Below are positions 47,277-60,710 of a DNA stretch of 64,000 nucleotides, in pieces. Location: NCBI RefSeq assembly GCF_026212465.1, contig NC_080052.1, forward strand, positions 31,916,326 through 31,980,325, read 5' to 3'. Numbering within the stretch: position 1 is the stretch's first letter; each line of letters opens with the position of its first letter. Under the pieces are notes generated by a model, which saw nothing but the letters and a program-made list of their open reading frames with translations, did no database searches and was not told the origin of the DNA. The DNA comes from Amaranthus tricolor (Eukaryota; Streptophyta; Magnoliopsida; Caryophyllales; Amaranthaceae). A program made the translations under genes and the position numbers.

Positions 47277-50200
47277 ATGGCATTTTCGCACCACCTTTCT
47301 CTCTCTTCGACCCTTTTCACAACCTCCACACCATATTTCAATATCCCCCATAAAATCACCTTCACAACTCCAAAACATCTTACTGTAAACGCTTTACCTT
47401 CCTATTCTTATTCGGAGGAAGGCATACTTGAAGCCGTATCTAACTCGCTAGGTAATTCACTCCCTTGTGTTCGCTCTTACGAAAACGACATGGCTCGACT
47501 CTCTCTCAGTGGCTCCGTCGCGTTTGAACAAGCCTTAACTGCCGCTGCTTCTGACGGCGGTGATGCTGCTAACGAACATATTGATGCTGGACTGTCAATT
47601 ATGGTTGTTGATACTGTTTATCCAGGTCCTGATGATGAGCATAGCACTACCTCTACTAGACTGGTTAGTTGAATATCATTTTTTTTTTCCAAAACTGTTG
47701 TTTAGATGCAAATTGTTTCCTTTGACAACAAATTGTTTAGATGCGAAATTAATTGGAATGAGGAAAATAAAAATGATCATACTTCTATGGAGTAATATTT
47801 TCAATCTTAAAACAAATGGCTTAAAGTTTGCTCCTTTGACATCAAGAATTTAGCGGGAAAAGGAACCGCTGTTTGCGTGTCTTGTGTAGTTTTAATTACA
47901 TAATAGGAGTTGCATTGATGGAATCAATAAATTTTTGTCATCAAATGTATATAGGTTATTAGAGATATTGCTTGGTGAACTGTTATGCAAGCACTTCAAT
48001 GTGGAACTAGTCTTATATAGGATGAAAATTGAAGAAGTCAAATTTTGTAATCTTATTTTTGTGATAAATGTTGCTCTTTGAGAGATTTCATAGTGACACA
48101 TGTTTTTCAATGAACTACTGTGAGTGAATAAGTGAAATTTTGGGTTAGTAAGGAATATATTTTTTTGGTTTTTAAGCTAATTGATAAAAGTGTTTGTAAA
48201 TGACTTATAAGCTAATTGAAAAATTGGCTTTCAATCTAAAACCAAGAAGATACTTTTTATAGCTTTTTTTCATTGGTTTTTAACTTAATTTTTAGGAAAC
48301 ATCTCTATGATAGATGGCTTAAACAACTGGAATAAGCTCTAGTAAACAACCATTTGCTAAACATGCCAAAAATTGTGGTATTTATTAGTGGAAAGTGAGA
48401 ACCACCTGATCAAAAAATAAAATGAGGAATAAGCAACTTCATAATGCTTTTCCTGTCATATAGGAACAATATACTAATTTTTGAGTGTATATGACTACAT
48501 GCACACTTGGTCCTCCCACGCACATATGCTTACAAACTTACTAAAGGTGGTTTTGCTTATAGGTTTATGTCTTGAAAAAATGGGATATATTTGTTAGTCC
48601 TTGCTTTATGAAAGTTTAAATATGTAAAATGGTGTCAAGATTCATTTAAGAATTTGAATACGCTCGTGGAGCTTTGTCTAGCTGAAGGATGATTTGATTT
48701 TTGTTTTGCACAATACCAAACATTTGAAGGTTGTATACTGTACTAACCAACTGATTCTGCGTCGGTTTCTCTTGGTTTGATATGACATCATAGTGAAAAT
48801 TGGACAATACTATAATATTTGTTGAAAAATTTTCCGAAACACTTTATTAATAATCGATTATCTTTTCTTAATATTACATAGTTTCTCCCGACTAAGAAGG
48901 TGAAAGAGAAAGCGAGCAAGTTAAGGATTTCTCTCCCTGACGATATTCTCTCTAGCACTACTTCCACAAATATGCTTGCAATGACATTCAGACAAGTAGT
49001 AGTGCAGGAGCTCTGGAACTTTGAATTGGCAATTTTTGTTCCTGGATCACGAAGAAATATGGAGGATCTTGGAAAATTAAGAGAGGTTAAGCTCTGTCCC
49101 TTTGTTTCCTTTAATCTTTTGTCACAACATCTACGTTTCCATGTTGTAATACCACATAATTGTTTTGTCCTGCAGGTGCCACATGGTGTATTAATTGCTT
49201 CAGTTCTCTAATGCCTTTGCCATCGGCAGGTTACTTCTTCTTTTGCACTCAGCTCTTCAGACGAAAATGTCATTTCTGGACTTGCTGAAGCAGTTTGTAT
49301 CTTAGCTCTTGAAAGCACACACAAGGATTTCTTTCAAGGATCAGCCGTGAAAGCATCAGGTGGTCTATTCAATTGGTTTTCAAAATCCAAGAAGATTGCA
49401 TCAAAAGATTTCTCTGTCATAATACATAGGTTTGAAGATGAAATAGTTGAAAATGCCAAAACCCTTTTTGATAAGTTCAGCATGGTTAGGGCAAAATACA
49501 AAATGACGATCGAGAAACCATCAAAATCCGCTTGGACGTCATTGATGCTGTCTAAAATGGAAAAGATTGGCGGGTCTGAGTTTAGTATGTGGATAAGTGA
49601 GTATGTTCCTGCTTATAGGCTTCAAATTGACGCTGATAGACTGACTGGTTTGAAGTTTGATGGCTGGAAAAGGTCTACAGGAAATTTCTGGGAAGTATTT
49701 TTGACTCATTCCCAAATGGTAATTTGTTGCTTCTTCTTCCTTCCTTTTCCAATTTGGTCTACATTTAATAGAGGAAAATCTTTCATTTTCTGTTACGTTT
49801 GCGATATTCAGACAATAATTTTTTGATGTTAATTTATTATAGTGATTGGGAATTTTTTTTTTTTTTTTTTCATGGCTGGCTTATGGGACTTTTGAGGTTG
49901 TGTATTGAGGAAATACGGAACAGAATGAATCATGCTATGACAAATGGAAGCAAGACAGTTGGAGGTGAATGAAGAGAGAGAGTTAGGACATGGAAGAAGA
50001 TGGCTATCGGAAAGTTGTAGGTTTTATTGACATGGAGATATAAGGGGTTTGGATAGTCAAATAGGAAACTCAGACAGTGAACACGTGTATTTCAAATGTA
50101 GCTATCTTTTTTATTTGTTTTAATTTTCAAAATTTTTGATAGTAATTGTTATTGCTTATGTTATGCATCCCAACTCAAATATGTGTTGAGCATGGGAAGA

Positions 50201-52986
50201 AATGATACTAAAGGTGAATGAGTTTTGTTCTTGCATTGGATGAACCTTGATGATGTGGTTGCTGAGCTATGAGTAAAAACATCTTGGTCGAAAAGAATTG
50301 ATTTAGTGAATGCTGTATTGTTGATCCCTGTTGTAGCAGTTAGCTTAGAAATTAGAATGACTTTAGTACACCCCAAGTAGTATTGATTAACATGGTTAAG
50401 AATTTTTGTTTGCTGACATTTGTAAACGTTTTCATGTGAATTTTGCTGATTTGATTTGAGAACTTCTGTAGTATTCTCATAAGATTGTGAATTTAATCAA
50501 ATGTTTGACTGTAGTTTGTAGATTAATGTCATTTTTTTTGTGGTGATGGTGATGGTGATGGGGGAGGGGGTTGCAACATATGGCATTGTTACTTTTGTTG
50601 CCCTGGCGTTTATTTTTTTTAGAGGATGCCTACTTTTGCTTGACATGTGCGGTGATGTACAGGTTGGATTGGTTAATATTCTTGATATATATTTTGAGGA
50701 TGTCTACACACTTCCCAGTAAACAACAGCTGACATGTGATGTAGTTAGATGCCCAAAAGAGTTGACAAAGAGTAAGGTGTGTAATGCAGTTCACTCTTAT
50801 TTTTCAAGCTCCCCAAAGAACCTCTAGTTTTGATGGAAGTTTTCTTGTATGTTGACTTTCATGTCTTCAAATTTATGTTTTAATTGTCAAGTTTCCTTTG
50901 GTTTAAAGATAAAATTTCATCATGTTGTGTTTATGAAATTCATGTAGCGGACCCAATCTGTTGGGTTTAAGGCTCTTGCATTGTTGATGTGTTTTGTGTT
51001 TATGAGATTCAAAATTCACAGTGAGTTATAGCAACTATAAGTGGGAAATTTTTGATAACTTTTTTACCTATGGATTAATAGAACATTATGAGTTCAAATA
51101 TGTTTTAGTATTGCATCCTTGATTCTATTGTGCTTTCTATAGAGAGGGTGAAGTGCTGGAAGAAAGCTCTTCTTCCCTTATCTGTTTACTTTTTTTTAAA
51201 GGGGGCAGGATTTGAGGTTGGGGTAAAAATTTGGCACTACAATTATATATCTTGAAGGCTTTTTTATATGTTTTCTTCCTAGTTAACTGATATCTTTTCT
51301 TTGGTTTCTGCTAGAGAGCTTTTTCTCTGCTTGGTTTTCTGAGAACCTCTCTTGTCACTGCAACTTTGCTGGTTTCAATCGGAGTGCTAGTCAAGTTGTT
51401 TCTACCACAGCTAAAAATTGCTAGAAGATATCCCACAGAAAATTATATGAGTTCATCATTAGAGAATGATTCGGGACAAATACAGGTTCTCAAGTTAGAG
51501 GCTTCTCAGGTATATCAGGTGATGTACTTCTAACATTTTGTGGGTAATGAGATTCGTGTTCATTAGTGTATCATATTGTATGGTTTTATTACCTCTAATT
51601 ATTGAATATGGTTGCACTTTTGAACATTCAATCACACTTATTTTTGTCTACTTTCTTTCAATGTCTAATATTCTTGTAGTTGTGTTTCTATCCCCCTCTG
51701 CTTCAATTAAGAATCTCTTCTTTACATTTTCTGAGAAATGCTGGGGGATAGTGGTTGGGTTATGAAAGAGCTTGCTGAACTCTTTTGTAAGTGGCACTTT
51801 GTCTTCAAAACTGAACCACAAGATAACAAACCTACGGAAAATGCTGATCTTTAGAAAAATGAGTCCGCTGCATCGTATAACGTGTTCTGATAGCATTGAG
51901 TTTGATTTACAGTTGGATGCCTGTTGCTCTACATTAGTTAAAAAGATCAGGGATTGTTATGGTTGGAATGGAGATGTAAATTTAGAACCAAGTATTGGAG
52001 CATGGATTGGGGAAATTCCTGTCTATTTGAAGCATGGTGACAAAGCTGTTTCCAATGGTTCAGATGTTTTCACTTCTGATGTGTTTGTAAAAACAGAGAA
52101 AGAGTTGGAATGTCCTGTCCCTGAAATTGCTAGCTATCAGGTACTTGTTTCATTTCTTGTTTCTTTTCTTCAACTTAAGTAGGTTTGGTGGTGTAGAATA
52201 TAAGAACCATGCTTATTAATCTTATAAAGTGGATTTTAAAAATTCTGATAATTGAAAATTTTAAATTGGTTGCTGTCAAACTAAGGAGCGCTAATCAATC
52301 TCCTTAGGACTTTGGGGCTCTTGTTTGGTTGTCATCTGTGCAAATACATGTGTACAGCTCCATTGTCAGAGTGTTGATTGTGAATCATATTGCTGTTATA
52401 CTGTCTTATAATTTGCTGGCATTTGGAAGTATTCATTGCAACTATTAAGAAAGTGCGATTATTGAACGCTATGAGACACCAACTAAAGTAATATTTTCTT
52501 ATGCGCCTTTTTTGCATTTGGTGCATTGTTTTTCCTTGATATATGCGAACTGTTGTTGAGGGTTTCTTGGCAGGTACCTTGTACTGTGATTTAAAATTTG
52601 TTTTATCTATAGATTTCTTGTTTCTTGTTCTATTAGATCAGCTCTGGTTGCTGATCTTGATTTAATTGGGTGTGATTACAGGTAGTTATGTCAGCCGAGG
52701 GAAACATTGTTGGCTTCCAGCCTACAAGTCTTGTGGCAGTCAATCACTGGTCTGCAAATCCCATAGCCAAGGAGCTGTATGGTGGCAAGGAACTCTCTCC
52801 AGGTATAATATAAGCTGCTCATCAAAATTTTGCTGTCTTTCCTTACCATGTTGATTCATAATTTTATCTTCAGGGCTTTTGGAACCTGGTTTGAAGATCA
52901 ATAAACCAGAGAAGGTGGTCGTTCTTGAGCTGTTGATGTCATTGAATCAGAATAATCCTTTTGCGTTAGCTAGAGAAATGCAATAA
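47277..52986 (+). CDS. Probable plastid-targeted membrane protein, function unknown
   Basis: Coding exons 47277-47663, 48882-49085, 49230-49718, 50663-50776, 51315-51509, 51913-52140, 52682-52802 and 52874-52986 join in frame to 616 residues. The N-terminus MAFSHHLSLSSTLFTTSTPY is Ser/Thr-rich and poor in acids, like a chloroplast transit peptide. The middle has a conserved-looking helical region (VQELWNFELAIFVPGS, GGSEFSMWISEYVPAYRLQI, GNFWEVFLTHSQM). One clear membrane span, SLVTATLLVSIGVLVKLFL, falls at about 410-428. The C-terminal soluble part has VVMSAEGNIVGFQPTS and ends ALAREMQ. I do not recognise a named family or catalytic motif. The acceptor at 49229 is preferred because an upstream one would hit a stop at once; the end of exon 5 could be 9 bases later. 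Confidence 0.8.
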
Positions 52987-54668
52987 CTATTAATTTTCCG
53001 ATGTAAGTTCTAACCCTTTCAGGAGTTTTTTATTGGCCATCTCCTCAATAGATGGAAGACATAAAATCAATTAGGGTAGGTTAGTCAAAATAGTCCATTT
53101 TATGAGCTCTATTCATTTGGTTTTTTGGCTCAGGAATTAGATCTACCAATCCACCTCTGTATCATGGCAGATTGACAGGCTACTTGTTCCAGGAAAATTG
53201 AAGATGGTTTTTGCTTTTTGACACCCATCCCCTCAATAAAGAAGAAAGGGAGACGTAGAAGAGAAAATGTGCACTCACTTGTTCATATGTGATCTGCAAG
53301 TGTTTTTGTGATCTTTGTTTACTATATTGGTCCTTGTGTTGACTCCTGTGAATTGTGCAAGTAATCTCTGGAATAGACGTAATCATAAAGTTGCACCAAG
53401 ATGGAAGTGGCCAGCTCATGCTAGGATTTGAAGTGTGGGGGATTGTAAATTTGTAATAGTAGTATATTGATATTGAAGTTGGTTAGGAATTTAGGATGGT
53501 GAACGTTGGAACTTGGAAAGATAACTTCGTTTTGGCAAAAACAATCTGCATTTATACCACTTTCATGAGACTCTTAATACGTTGCAATCTTTTACATGTT
53601 GAAAATATGAACAAATTTATGTGTTATACTGGTGACACAAAACCCAAATGAACACATACTCGGAGAATAACGAACAAAAAACCACATACCATGAGATCTA
53701 TGTGTATATTTACTGCGGTTGAAGTACACGTTGATAATAATTGATATAAAGATGGTAATAACTGTTGACATTGTACTTAATGTGTAGTCTTACATGTGCT
53801 CTGCGCTTGCTTTTGGAGATGAGAGCATAAAGGTTGTCTTGTGTAGTTGTATGCAAGGTTTTCTGCCACAAAAACCATCCATGGAGGTGTTGGCAAAGAA
53901 TAGATACATTGGTAAAAATGTCCAAACAAAATGGTAATGATAACAGACTAACAGTAATAACCACTATGTAACTACAACGGCAATGATTACTGTAAGCATT
54001 TGCATATAGCAATGTGCCCATGGACCATGTTTTGCTTATGGTCACAATACGTTACCACGTTTTTGAATGAAAGACAAATTAAGAAGAGTTTAGAGAGAAA
54101 AAGGATTTAATATTTTGTATATCTAAGAACTAAGAAGTGTGTGCACCTCTTCACGATGAGTCTAATCTAATTTAACAATTTCTTACCATTTATGAGACAG
54201 TTTAATATGAGTTGTTTAATATTTAGTCTTTTTTATAAAAAACTAAATTTTTTTTATTTACTTAATTAGTTTTTTTAAAAAATATTAAATGAATTACTTG
54301 TATAGATCAATGGTATGATGGGATGATAAAAGACCTAGTGGTTATTGGGTTTTAGCCTTGGAGTTGGAGTAATATGTGTTTGTTTGACTAATTGTGTAAT
54401 TTGCGTAACGAGCGTAAAAGCAAGTGGACCCCGAAATTCCCGAGTTGGGGCGAGTATCAAATTCGATTGATAACATCATAACAATAAAGCTAGGGTTTCA
54501 TCTTTTGGTAGAATCAACCGAAATATTAACACAAAGAAGAATACAAGATAAGAGAGGAATCAATTCATATTAATCGCCCTTTGTTTAAAGTTTGTTTCTT
54601 TTTGATTTTTCTCTTACTTCAGATCCCTTTCTACCCTCACTGTTAAACGATTAGGAAGAACAACCACC
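52987..54668. other. Intergenic DNA
   Basis: The 3' UTR of the plastid-protein gene is followed by about 1.5 kb without genes; the frame 53710-54045 (-) shows no family character. The last ~100 bp before 54669 are pyrimidine-rich and are likely the leader of the next gene. Confidence 0.5.
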
Positions 54669-57600
54669 ATGGGAAGAGGAAAGTTTAAGGGAAAACCTAC
54701 TGGCCGCCGCCAATTTTCTACTCCTGAAGATATTCGTAAGTCTGTTATCTATTTCTATCTAGGGTTTTCATATTTGCTGATCCATTTTATTTAGATCTAT
54801 ATGGGTTTTGAATTTTGCATCTTCATTGATTATATTTGTCTGCATGGATTTTAATTCAATGAAAATTTACTATTAATGAATGGTTCCTCGTCGTTGCGGA
54901 TTGTTTCTAAAAAGTTTGTTTAAGATAATTAATTTTGCTTTTTTAATGTAATTTTGAAAATTAATGCAATTTGTTTACAAGAATGAATAAGTACCTTGCA
55001 AGGTCAGAATCTAATTATTTAAGCGTGATAATTTACTTCATGTTATAGAGCTAGGGCTCTTATAATGACATATGAAGGGGTATACTACTACTTGTGGGTG
55101 GCTTGCTTGGGAACAAATGGCCAATTACATGTTAAAATTTAGAAGTACTATGGAAAGTAGATTGTACAAGAGATTTTGTTCTTTAAACACTACTTATGTA
55201 AGACACTTTACAACGTATCTTATTTAATTCCCTATTTTTTAGTTAAATTCATAGTTTGTTTAGGGTTTTTGTTGCACCAAGAAATATGCTTTTAACCTTT
55301 GAAACTATCAATCTCCTTCCACAAACCACTAGAAGGAAAAAAAATAGAGGATTGCTTTTGAACTATTATATGAGTGATTAATGATATAGACAAGTCCCTT
55401 GGACCTTGTCTATATTTGATGCCCATTCAATGTTGAGTATATTACTATTGAATTATACAAAGAGCCTTTGTACGAGGATATCTAGTTAAAGATCATGAGA
55501 ACAAAACTATTACCGGTTTGTTATTTATGCACTATAGTGAGCTTAGCTTTGCAGTTTGGCAGTGCATGTGTAAATATATGAACGCCAGTCATGTTTTGCC
55601 GGGCTTAAATGTACTGCTTTTTTATTTTTTGTTGTGCTGTATGCCAAACTGTCCCTTGGAATATTGGTGTTTGCCATGGGCTGAATGCAATTAATGTTTA
55701 TATGTCTTGATATGAGTTTTAATTCTATTATACCTATGCACACATATATTCATGTTTTTGTACATATATACATGCAAATTGCCCTATTGTTACCTTGTTG
55801 TTTTAGTTGCACATTCTAATGTTATATTTTTGTTAAAATTGGAATCGACTGCAGTAGGTGGTGGAACTTCTCGTCCTCGCACATTTAGACAGGTAACAAT
55901 CCAAATTGTCACTTTCAGTTAGTGCAAATTGTAAAATATCTTGTTCTGATGTATCTGCTGTCCATACTCTCACTTATGTGTTCAGAAAGAAGCTGAAGAG
56001 GAAGAGGAAGAAGAGGTAGAAGAGGTAGAAGAAGAATCCGAGGAAGAATCTGATGAGGATACTCAAGTGAGCTTCTTTTATATTGAGTAGTTAAGTTCAA
56101 TTGTGTTAGGACGGTCTTTGAGTCCTTTTTTCATCCCCAACTACATATTTTGACACTCCTGGTCATTTTTTCCTGTTGTCAGCAAAAGAAGAAAGGTACT
56201 CAAGGGATTATTGAAATTGAAAACCCAAACTTGGTGAAGCCAAAGAACATAAAGGCTAAGAATATTGATGTGAGCTCTGCACCTCTTCTGTCTCTAGTTA
56301 AAATTTTTTATTTATTTATGTATGTAAGGAATTCACCTTTTCGTCTCCTGTACTGGCAGCTCGAGAAAACAACTGAGCTTTCAAGACGTGAGAGGTATGT
56401 TGATGCCTTGACTTTGACATTTGCTTATTTACTAAATTAAGGCTATTCATAAAATTCCTTGCTCTGCATTTAATTCATATTTATTCATGGAAGTTATCAT
56501 TGAGTGTTTTGGCAACATCATTGTGGACTGGTGATAGGTTGAGTGTAGTTTCTATGAACGCCTCTGTCCTAGGACTCAAGTTTAAACCACAATTGGGATC
56601 TTGTGCATTGGTTGGCTCATTGCATTGTGCGACACTTTGCCCATTTTTCTTGGTGCATATCTGGCATTAGCTGACAAAATGACAAATTTGCTACTATATT
56701 TTGCTTGAGCAGCTTGCATGTTAAAAGTTAAATACCAGTTCTTGTTTGAAGCTGCGTTTTTTGATTACTATAGCGGCCACTGCTCGAGTCATGTGAACTG
56801 TGGTTGATTAGTTTCTGTATTTTTTGATATGATATATATATTATGGTCTGTGTTGACGTATGGCAGAGAGGAGTTGGAAAAACAGAGGGCTCATGAAAGG
56901 TACATGAAGCTGCAAGAACAAGGGAAAACAGAACAAGCAAGAAAAGATTTAGGTGAGTAACAGGGTTTAATTCTCATTTTTCCTCGCAATTGCTTACAGA
57001 TATGAATTGTGTGGTCTATTTGCTAGTCTAATAACGCAACAGCATCAAAATACTTGCATTCTGTTTGTTTGCTGGTGAATTTATGTTTTTCCTTTTTGCT
57101 GTTTCAATGACTATATTTCCTTGTAGAAGGTGATTTTTCCTATATTTATGTTTGACATGGCAAGAAGAACTTTTCGTATATTTATAGTTGAGAAACTAAA
57201 TTTTATGGCTTCTCAAATATGGCTGAGTATTAGGCATAGGTTTTTATGGACATAATTGATGTATGAATGTATTATAAAGGAATAATGATGATTGATGATC
57301 TAGTGAGAATTGAGAAACAGTTAAGCATGGTTAGCCCAGCAGATAGACTGCATTGGTCTTGTGGCTAGTCTGGTTTTTGAGCCAGGCATTACATGATCCC
57401 ATTAATACCGGGGTATGAAAGGGTTATGTTCAGCAGTCCATAATAGTTAGCTCGGTTTCTTAGGTAGTGGGCAGATAGGAGTTGCAATTGGACAATTTTA
57501 ACAACCTTTTTTGCGCTGCTTGTTGGTTATGCTAGTTGTCTCTGCACCTTACCATTTTTGTTGGATCAAATGCAGAGAGGCTTAAACTAATTCGTGAGCA

Positions 57601-57758
57601 AAGAGCAGAAGCTGCTAAGAAGAGAGAGGAAGAGAAAGCTGGTAAGTTTTTACTGAAAGATTGAATTTGTGTTTGTTATTGTGGGCTCTTTGGTGTTTGT
57701 CTCACACAATTTATTTGCCACAGCCAAGGAGCAAAAGAAAGCGGAAGCTCGCAAATGA
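54669..57758 (+). CDS. PP28/PDAP1-type casein kinase substrate phosphoprotein
   Basis: Homolog of the 28-kDa heat- and acid-stable phosphoprotein (PDAP1 in animals), a small charged protein phosphorylated by casein kinase; its plant role is poorly known. Eight coding exons: 54669-54735, 55855-55892, 55986-56066, 56183-56269, 56359-56393, 56867-56952, 57576-57641 and 57724-57758, joining to 164 residues. It begins MGRGKFKGKPTGRRQFS. An acidic block of Glu repeats encoded by exon 3 (EEEEEEEVEEVEEESEEES) carries likely kinase sites. The PP28 signature follows in NPNLVKPKNIKAKNID, then a long basic-acidic helix (LSRREREELEKQRAHERYMK) ends in KKAEARK. None of the exons exceeds 90 bases, so the gene is invisible to open-frame searches. 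Confidence 0.93.
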
Positions 57759-58438
57759 TCATCTTAGACACCAATGATAATTATAGTACAAATCTCTTTG
57801 AAAGTTATATATTAATTTAAATGTCTTTAATTTCTGCACAAGTATACCCAAAATTGTGCCAGTTGTGACAACTGTATACTTTTTTCGTTTAGTTTGAATG
57901 TGGACATTGTTTATTCAGCTTCTTTTGAAACGAAAATTTGAAAAACACAAATGATTTCTTGCAAAAAAGCTTCCTTTCTTTGGATTCACCATCTCATTAA
58001 AATGTAAAATGACGAACGATCTCATTGGGTGATGAAAAATGACGATATGATTGCTGTTGCCTGTGGCGTGAGATGAAATTTCTATATTTGGGGTACATTT
58101 TTAACCTTCATGATTATTATTTATTTGGGAAGACCCATCAATGTTTTAGTCGGATGAAATTTCTACCAGGTTGGAATCAATTGGATCCTTCTTTTGAGAG
58201 TGGGAACTGCCAACTACGCACTCTTCAAAAAGTTTCTCTGCACTTCAATTTTTACTCTTTATATAAAAATGTTTGAACATAATTAATCTACCTAATGTTT
58301 TTTGTTTTAAATGCTATTGATTTACATATATTTTCCTCTAACTTTATGTAATACTATACTCTCAATATTTATAATTTCAAAAAAAAACTCAATATTTATT
58401 GTCTTTCTCTTTTTCTATTGACTTTATTTGTAAATAAT
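57759..58438. other. 3' UTR and intergenic DNA
   Basis: AT-rich; the open frame 58073-58276 (+) shows no family character. Confidence 0.45.
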
Positions 58439-58957
58439 ACTTTCTATGTTACATTTTAAATATCCCATTTGCTTTTTGTTGTTTGTCAATACACTAATTT
58501 AATATTTAATAGGGATAATTGTGTATAATTAATTATTACTCACTCTTGTCCCATTTGACTTTTCACTAATTTTTAGGTGTCAAATTGGTACCACATGGAA
58601 AGGAGAAAGAGTGTAGTATTTTTAAATTTGATAGGAGTAAAGTTGAGTTAGTAAATATAAAGGCGTGAAAAAGTTAAGTTCAGTAAGGGTAAATTGGTAA
58701 AGTTAATATATTCAAAATAGAATTGAAACATTTAGAGTAACTTGACTCAAAAAGGAAATGATTCACTTATGATGAATAATAAACAGTATAAAAATTAGAT
58801 ATTGATAAACCTTATGTTGAAACAAATAATACAAGATCTCGTTTAACTATGTTTTAATTCGTGGATTAAGAATAAATCACAAATTAAGAGTGATCATTGA
58901 ATAGCAACCCAAAAATAAAAATATATGGAACATTTGAAAAAAAAAACGGATGGAGTA
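58439..58957. mobile_element. Possible degenerate or nested Stowaway-type MITE
   Basis: Left phrase TACTTTCTATGTTACATTTTAAATATCCCATTTG and right end ACGGATGGAGTA resemble degraded Stowaway termini. At 58545 a second start-like phrase (ACTCTTGTCCCATTTGAC) suggests one element inside another. Borders are uncertain. Confidence 0.35.
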
Positions 58958-59534
58958 TAATATTTTTATAATCTATCTTATTATTACTTATACACATTGG
59001 ATTATTTAGTACTCGCTAATCTTTAGTTTCTTAGAATTTTTTATGGGAAGAACTTTTAGGAGTGGGGGAAGTATTCTTAGTAAATTGTGGGAAAATTCAA
59101 ATGCATGAAATCATAAGCTAATTGTATTTCATGGAGCCTTGTAATATGAAGTACTCCCATTTATTTATACAAATGAAGTAAAATCTGGTTAGATTAAAAA
59201 CGATGAGCAAGTAGGCAAGAGCAGTTAAATAATGTTGAAGCTTCTAAGAATCATGAAGGTTACTGTTATCAAATAGGATTCATACATCCCAACTAATTGG
59301 AACTACTTCTATAGACCGTTAACAGCCGGCATTACCATGCATATATATTATTCTCAATGCAAATTCTAGTCTTTAGACGCCACCCATTGGAAGTCTCTTT
59401 TCTTTTTTGGTGTGTCCCAATTCCCTAATGATCCATTTTCCATTCCATAAAACTAGTCAAAATTCAAACTAACTCCCTTTCTTAGAACCACCTATCTAAA
59501 TTCTAAAACTAGTCTTAAATATCCATCTATGGCC

Positions 59535-59542
59535 TATAAATA
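59535..59542 (+). promoter_or_regulatory. TATA box of the small-peptide gene
   Basis: TATAAATA, 108 bases upstream of the ATG at 59650, with a leader of plausible length after it. It follows C/A-rich sequence typical of plant core promoters. Confidence 0.7.
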
Positions 59543-59649
59543 TGCTTAGCATTGTTGTTATACTCCATTTTCAAAGCTAAGTCTGTATTTCTTAGTTATC
59601 AAGTGAGGAATATTTTACTTTTTTATTTACAAACTTTTGCAAAAAGAAA

Positions 59650-59877
59650 ATGAATTTATTGAGTAATCATAGTCTTTTCATCTTATCAGTCGTACTTATA
59701 TTAGTGATTTCGAATGAATTCAAAGTTGATGCTACGAGAGTGTTGCAAGGAGATTTTGCAAAAATGGAAAGTATTAAAATTTCTGCATATCCATTATATC
59801 AGAAGACAAGATATGAAATAACTTACTTGCTTGAACGTTTGGCATCCGGACCAAGTGGTGGTGGCGGTGGTAATTAA
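59650..59877 (+). CDS. Small secreted signalling-peptide precursor, PIP/PIPL-like
   Basis: 75-residue single-exon protein. Residues 1-28 form a signal peptide (hydrophobic LFILSVVLILVI, likely cleavage after VDA). A variable middle follows. The C-terminus LERLASGPSGGGGGN carries the SGPS core and a Gly-rich end, as in PAMP-induced peptides and PIP-like peptides, whose mature 11-13-residue hormone is cut from the C-terminus and sensed by RLK7-type receptor kinases (family knowledge). The last residue is Asn where the family usually ends in His. A good TATA box lies upstream. IDA- and CEP-type peptides are less likely, because their proline-rich cores are absent. Confidence 0.75.
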   Translation: MNLLSNHSLFILSVVLILVISNEFKVDATRVLQGDFAKMESIKISAYPLYQKTRYEITYLLERLASGPSGGGGGN

Positions 59878-60219
59878 TTAGTAATTTTGAAAATGCTTTT
59901 TTAAAGAGGAATACATCTGTCACATTATGGAATTGTTGTGTGCTATTCTAGTTAGGAGTAATTTATTGTTTTACAATTTAATTATATATCTTATATTTTT
60001 TGAATTTTTTTTTGTTTTCAAATTGTGTAATTGTTTCGTCAAATGATTAATGATCTTTAGGTTGTTGGGTTAAAGTTGATTTGTGTTCATTACTTTGAGT
60101 TCAATCAACTTCGAATGTTTTCTAAATCATTCAAAAAATAATACAATGATGTCTTAAATTTGAGACTCTAAAAAAATAACAAATATATACAGTTAATAAG
60201 TAAATGGTGTATGATAAAA
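59878..60219. other. 3' UTR and intergenic DNA
   Basis: AT-rich; no gene seen. Confidence 0.5.
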
Positions 60220-60710
60220 TATAGGGGAATTCCACATGGTTGCATTCAGTTTTCATGAAATGCCAGTGGTAGCACTTTTTAAAGAAAATTTCACATGGTA
60301 GCATCCAGTTTATGTACAAACTAATTGTTGTAGCACTTTCCGTTAAGTTCTTGTTAAATTCCATTGAATTCATCATTTTGTAAGTTTTTTCTACATGGTA
60401 GCATTCAGTTTTTATTTAATACACAATTTTAACTTTAAATTCACCAATTTAATGTTTGATTCACCGTTTAATTTATTAACGTCCATAAATGTTGTAATAA
60501 TTTTGTTTTCATTCAAATTGTTGGCATTATTTAAACATTAAATTGGTGAATTTAAAGTTAAAATTGTGAACTAAACAAAAATTGGATGCTACCATGTGGA
60601 AAAAACTTACAAAATAATCAATTAAATGGAGTTTAACAAAAACTTAATGAAAAATGCTACGGAAATTAGTTTGTGCATAAACTGTATACTATCATGTATA
60701 GTTTTCTTAA
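60220..60710. mobile_element. Foldback element built from ACATGGTAGCA-type repeats
   Basis: The left arm (60281-60480) and right arm (about 60525-60709) are inverted copies: TCACCAATTTAATGTTTGATTC against TAAACATTAAATTGGTGAATTT, and TTTCTACATGGTAGCATTCAG against GGATGCTACCATGTGGAAAA. The phrase CACATGGT(A/T)GCAT(C/T)CAG also occurs twice in direct order on the left. No coding capacity. Confidence 0.8.
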
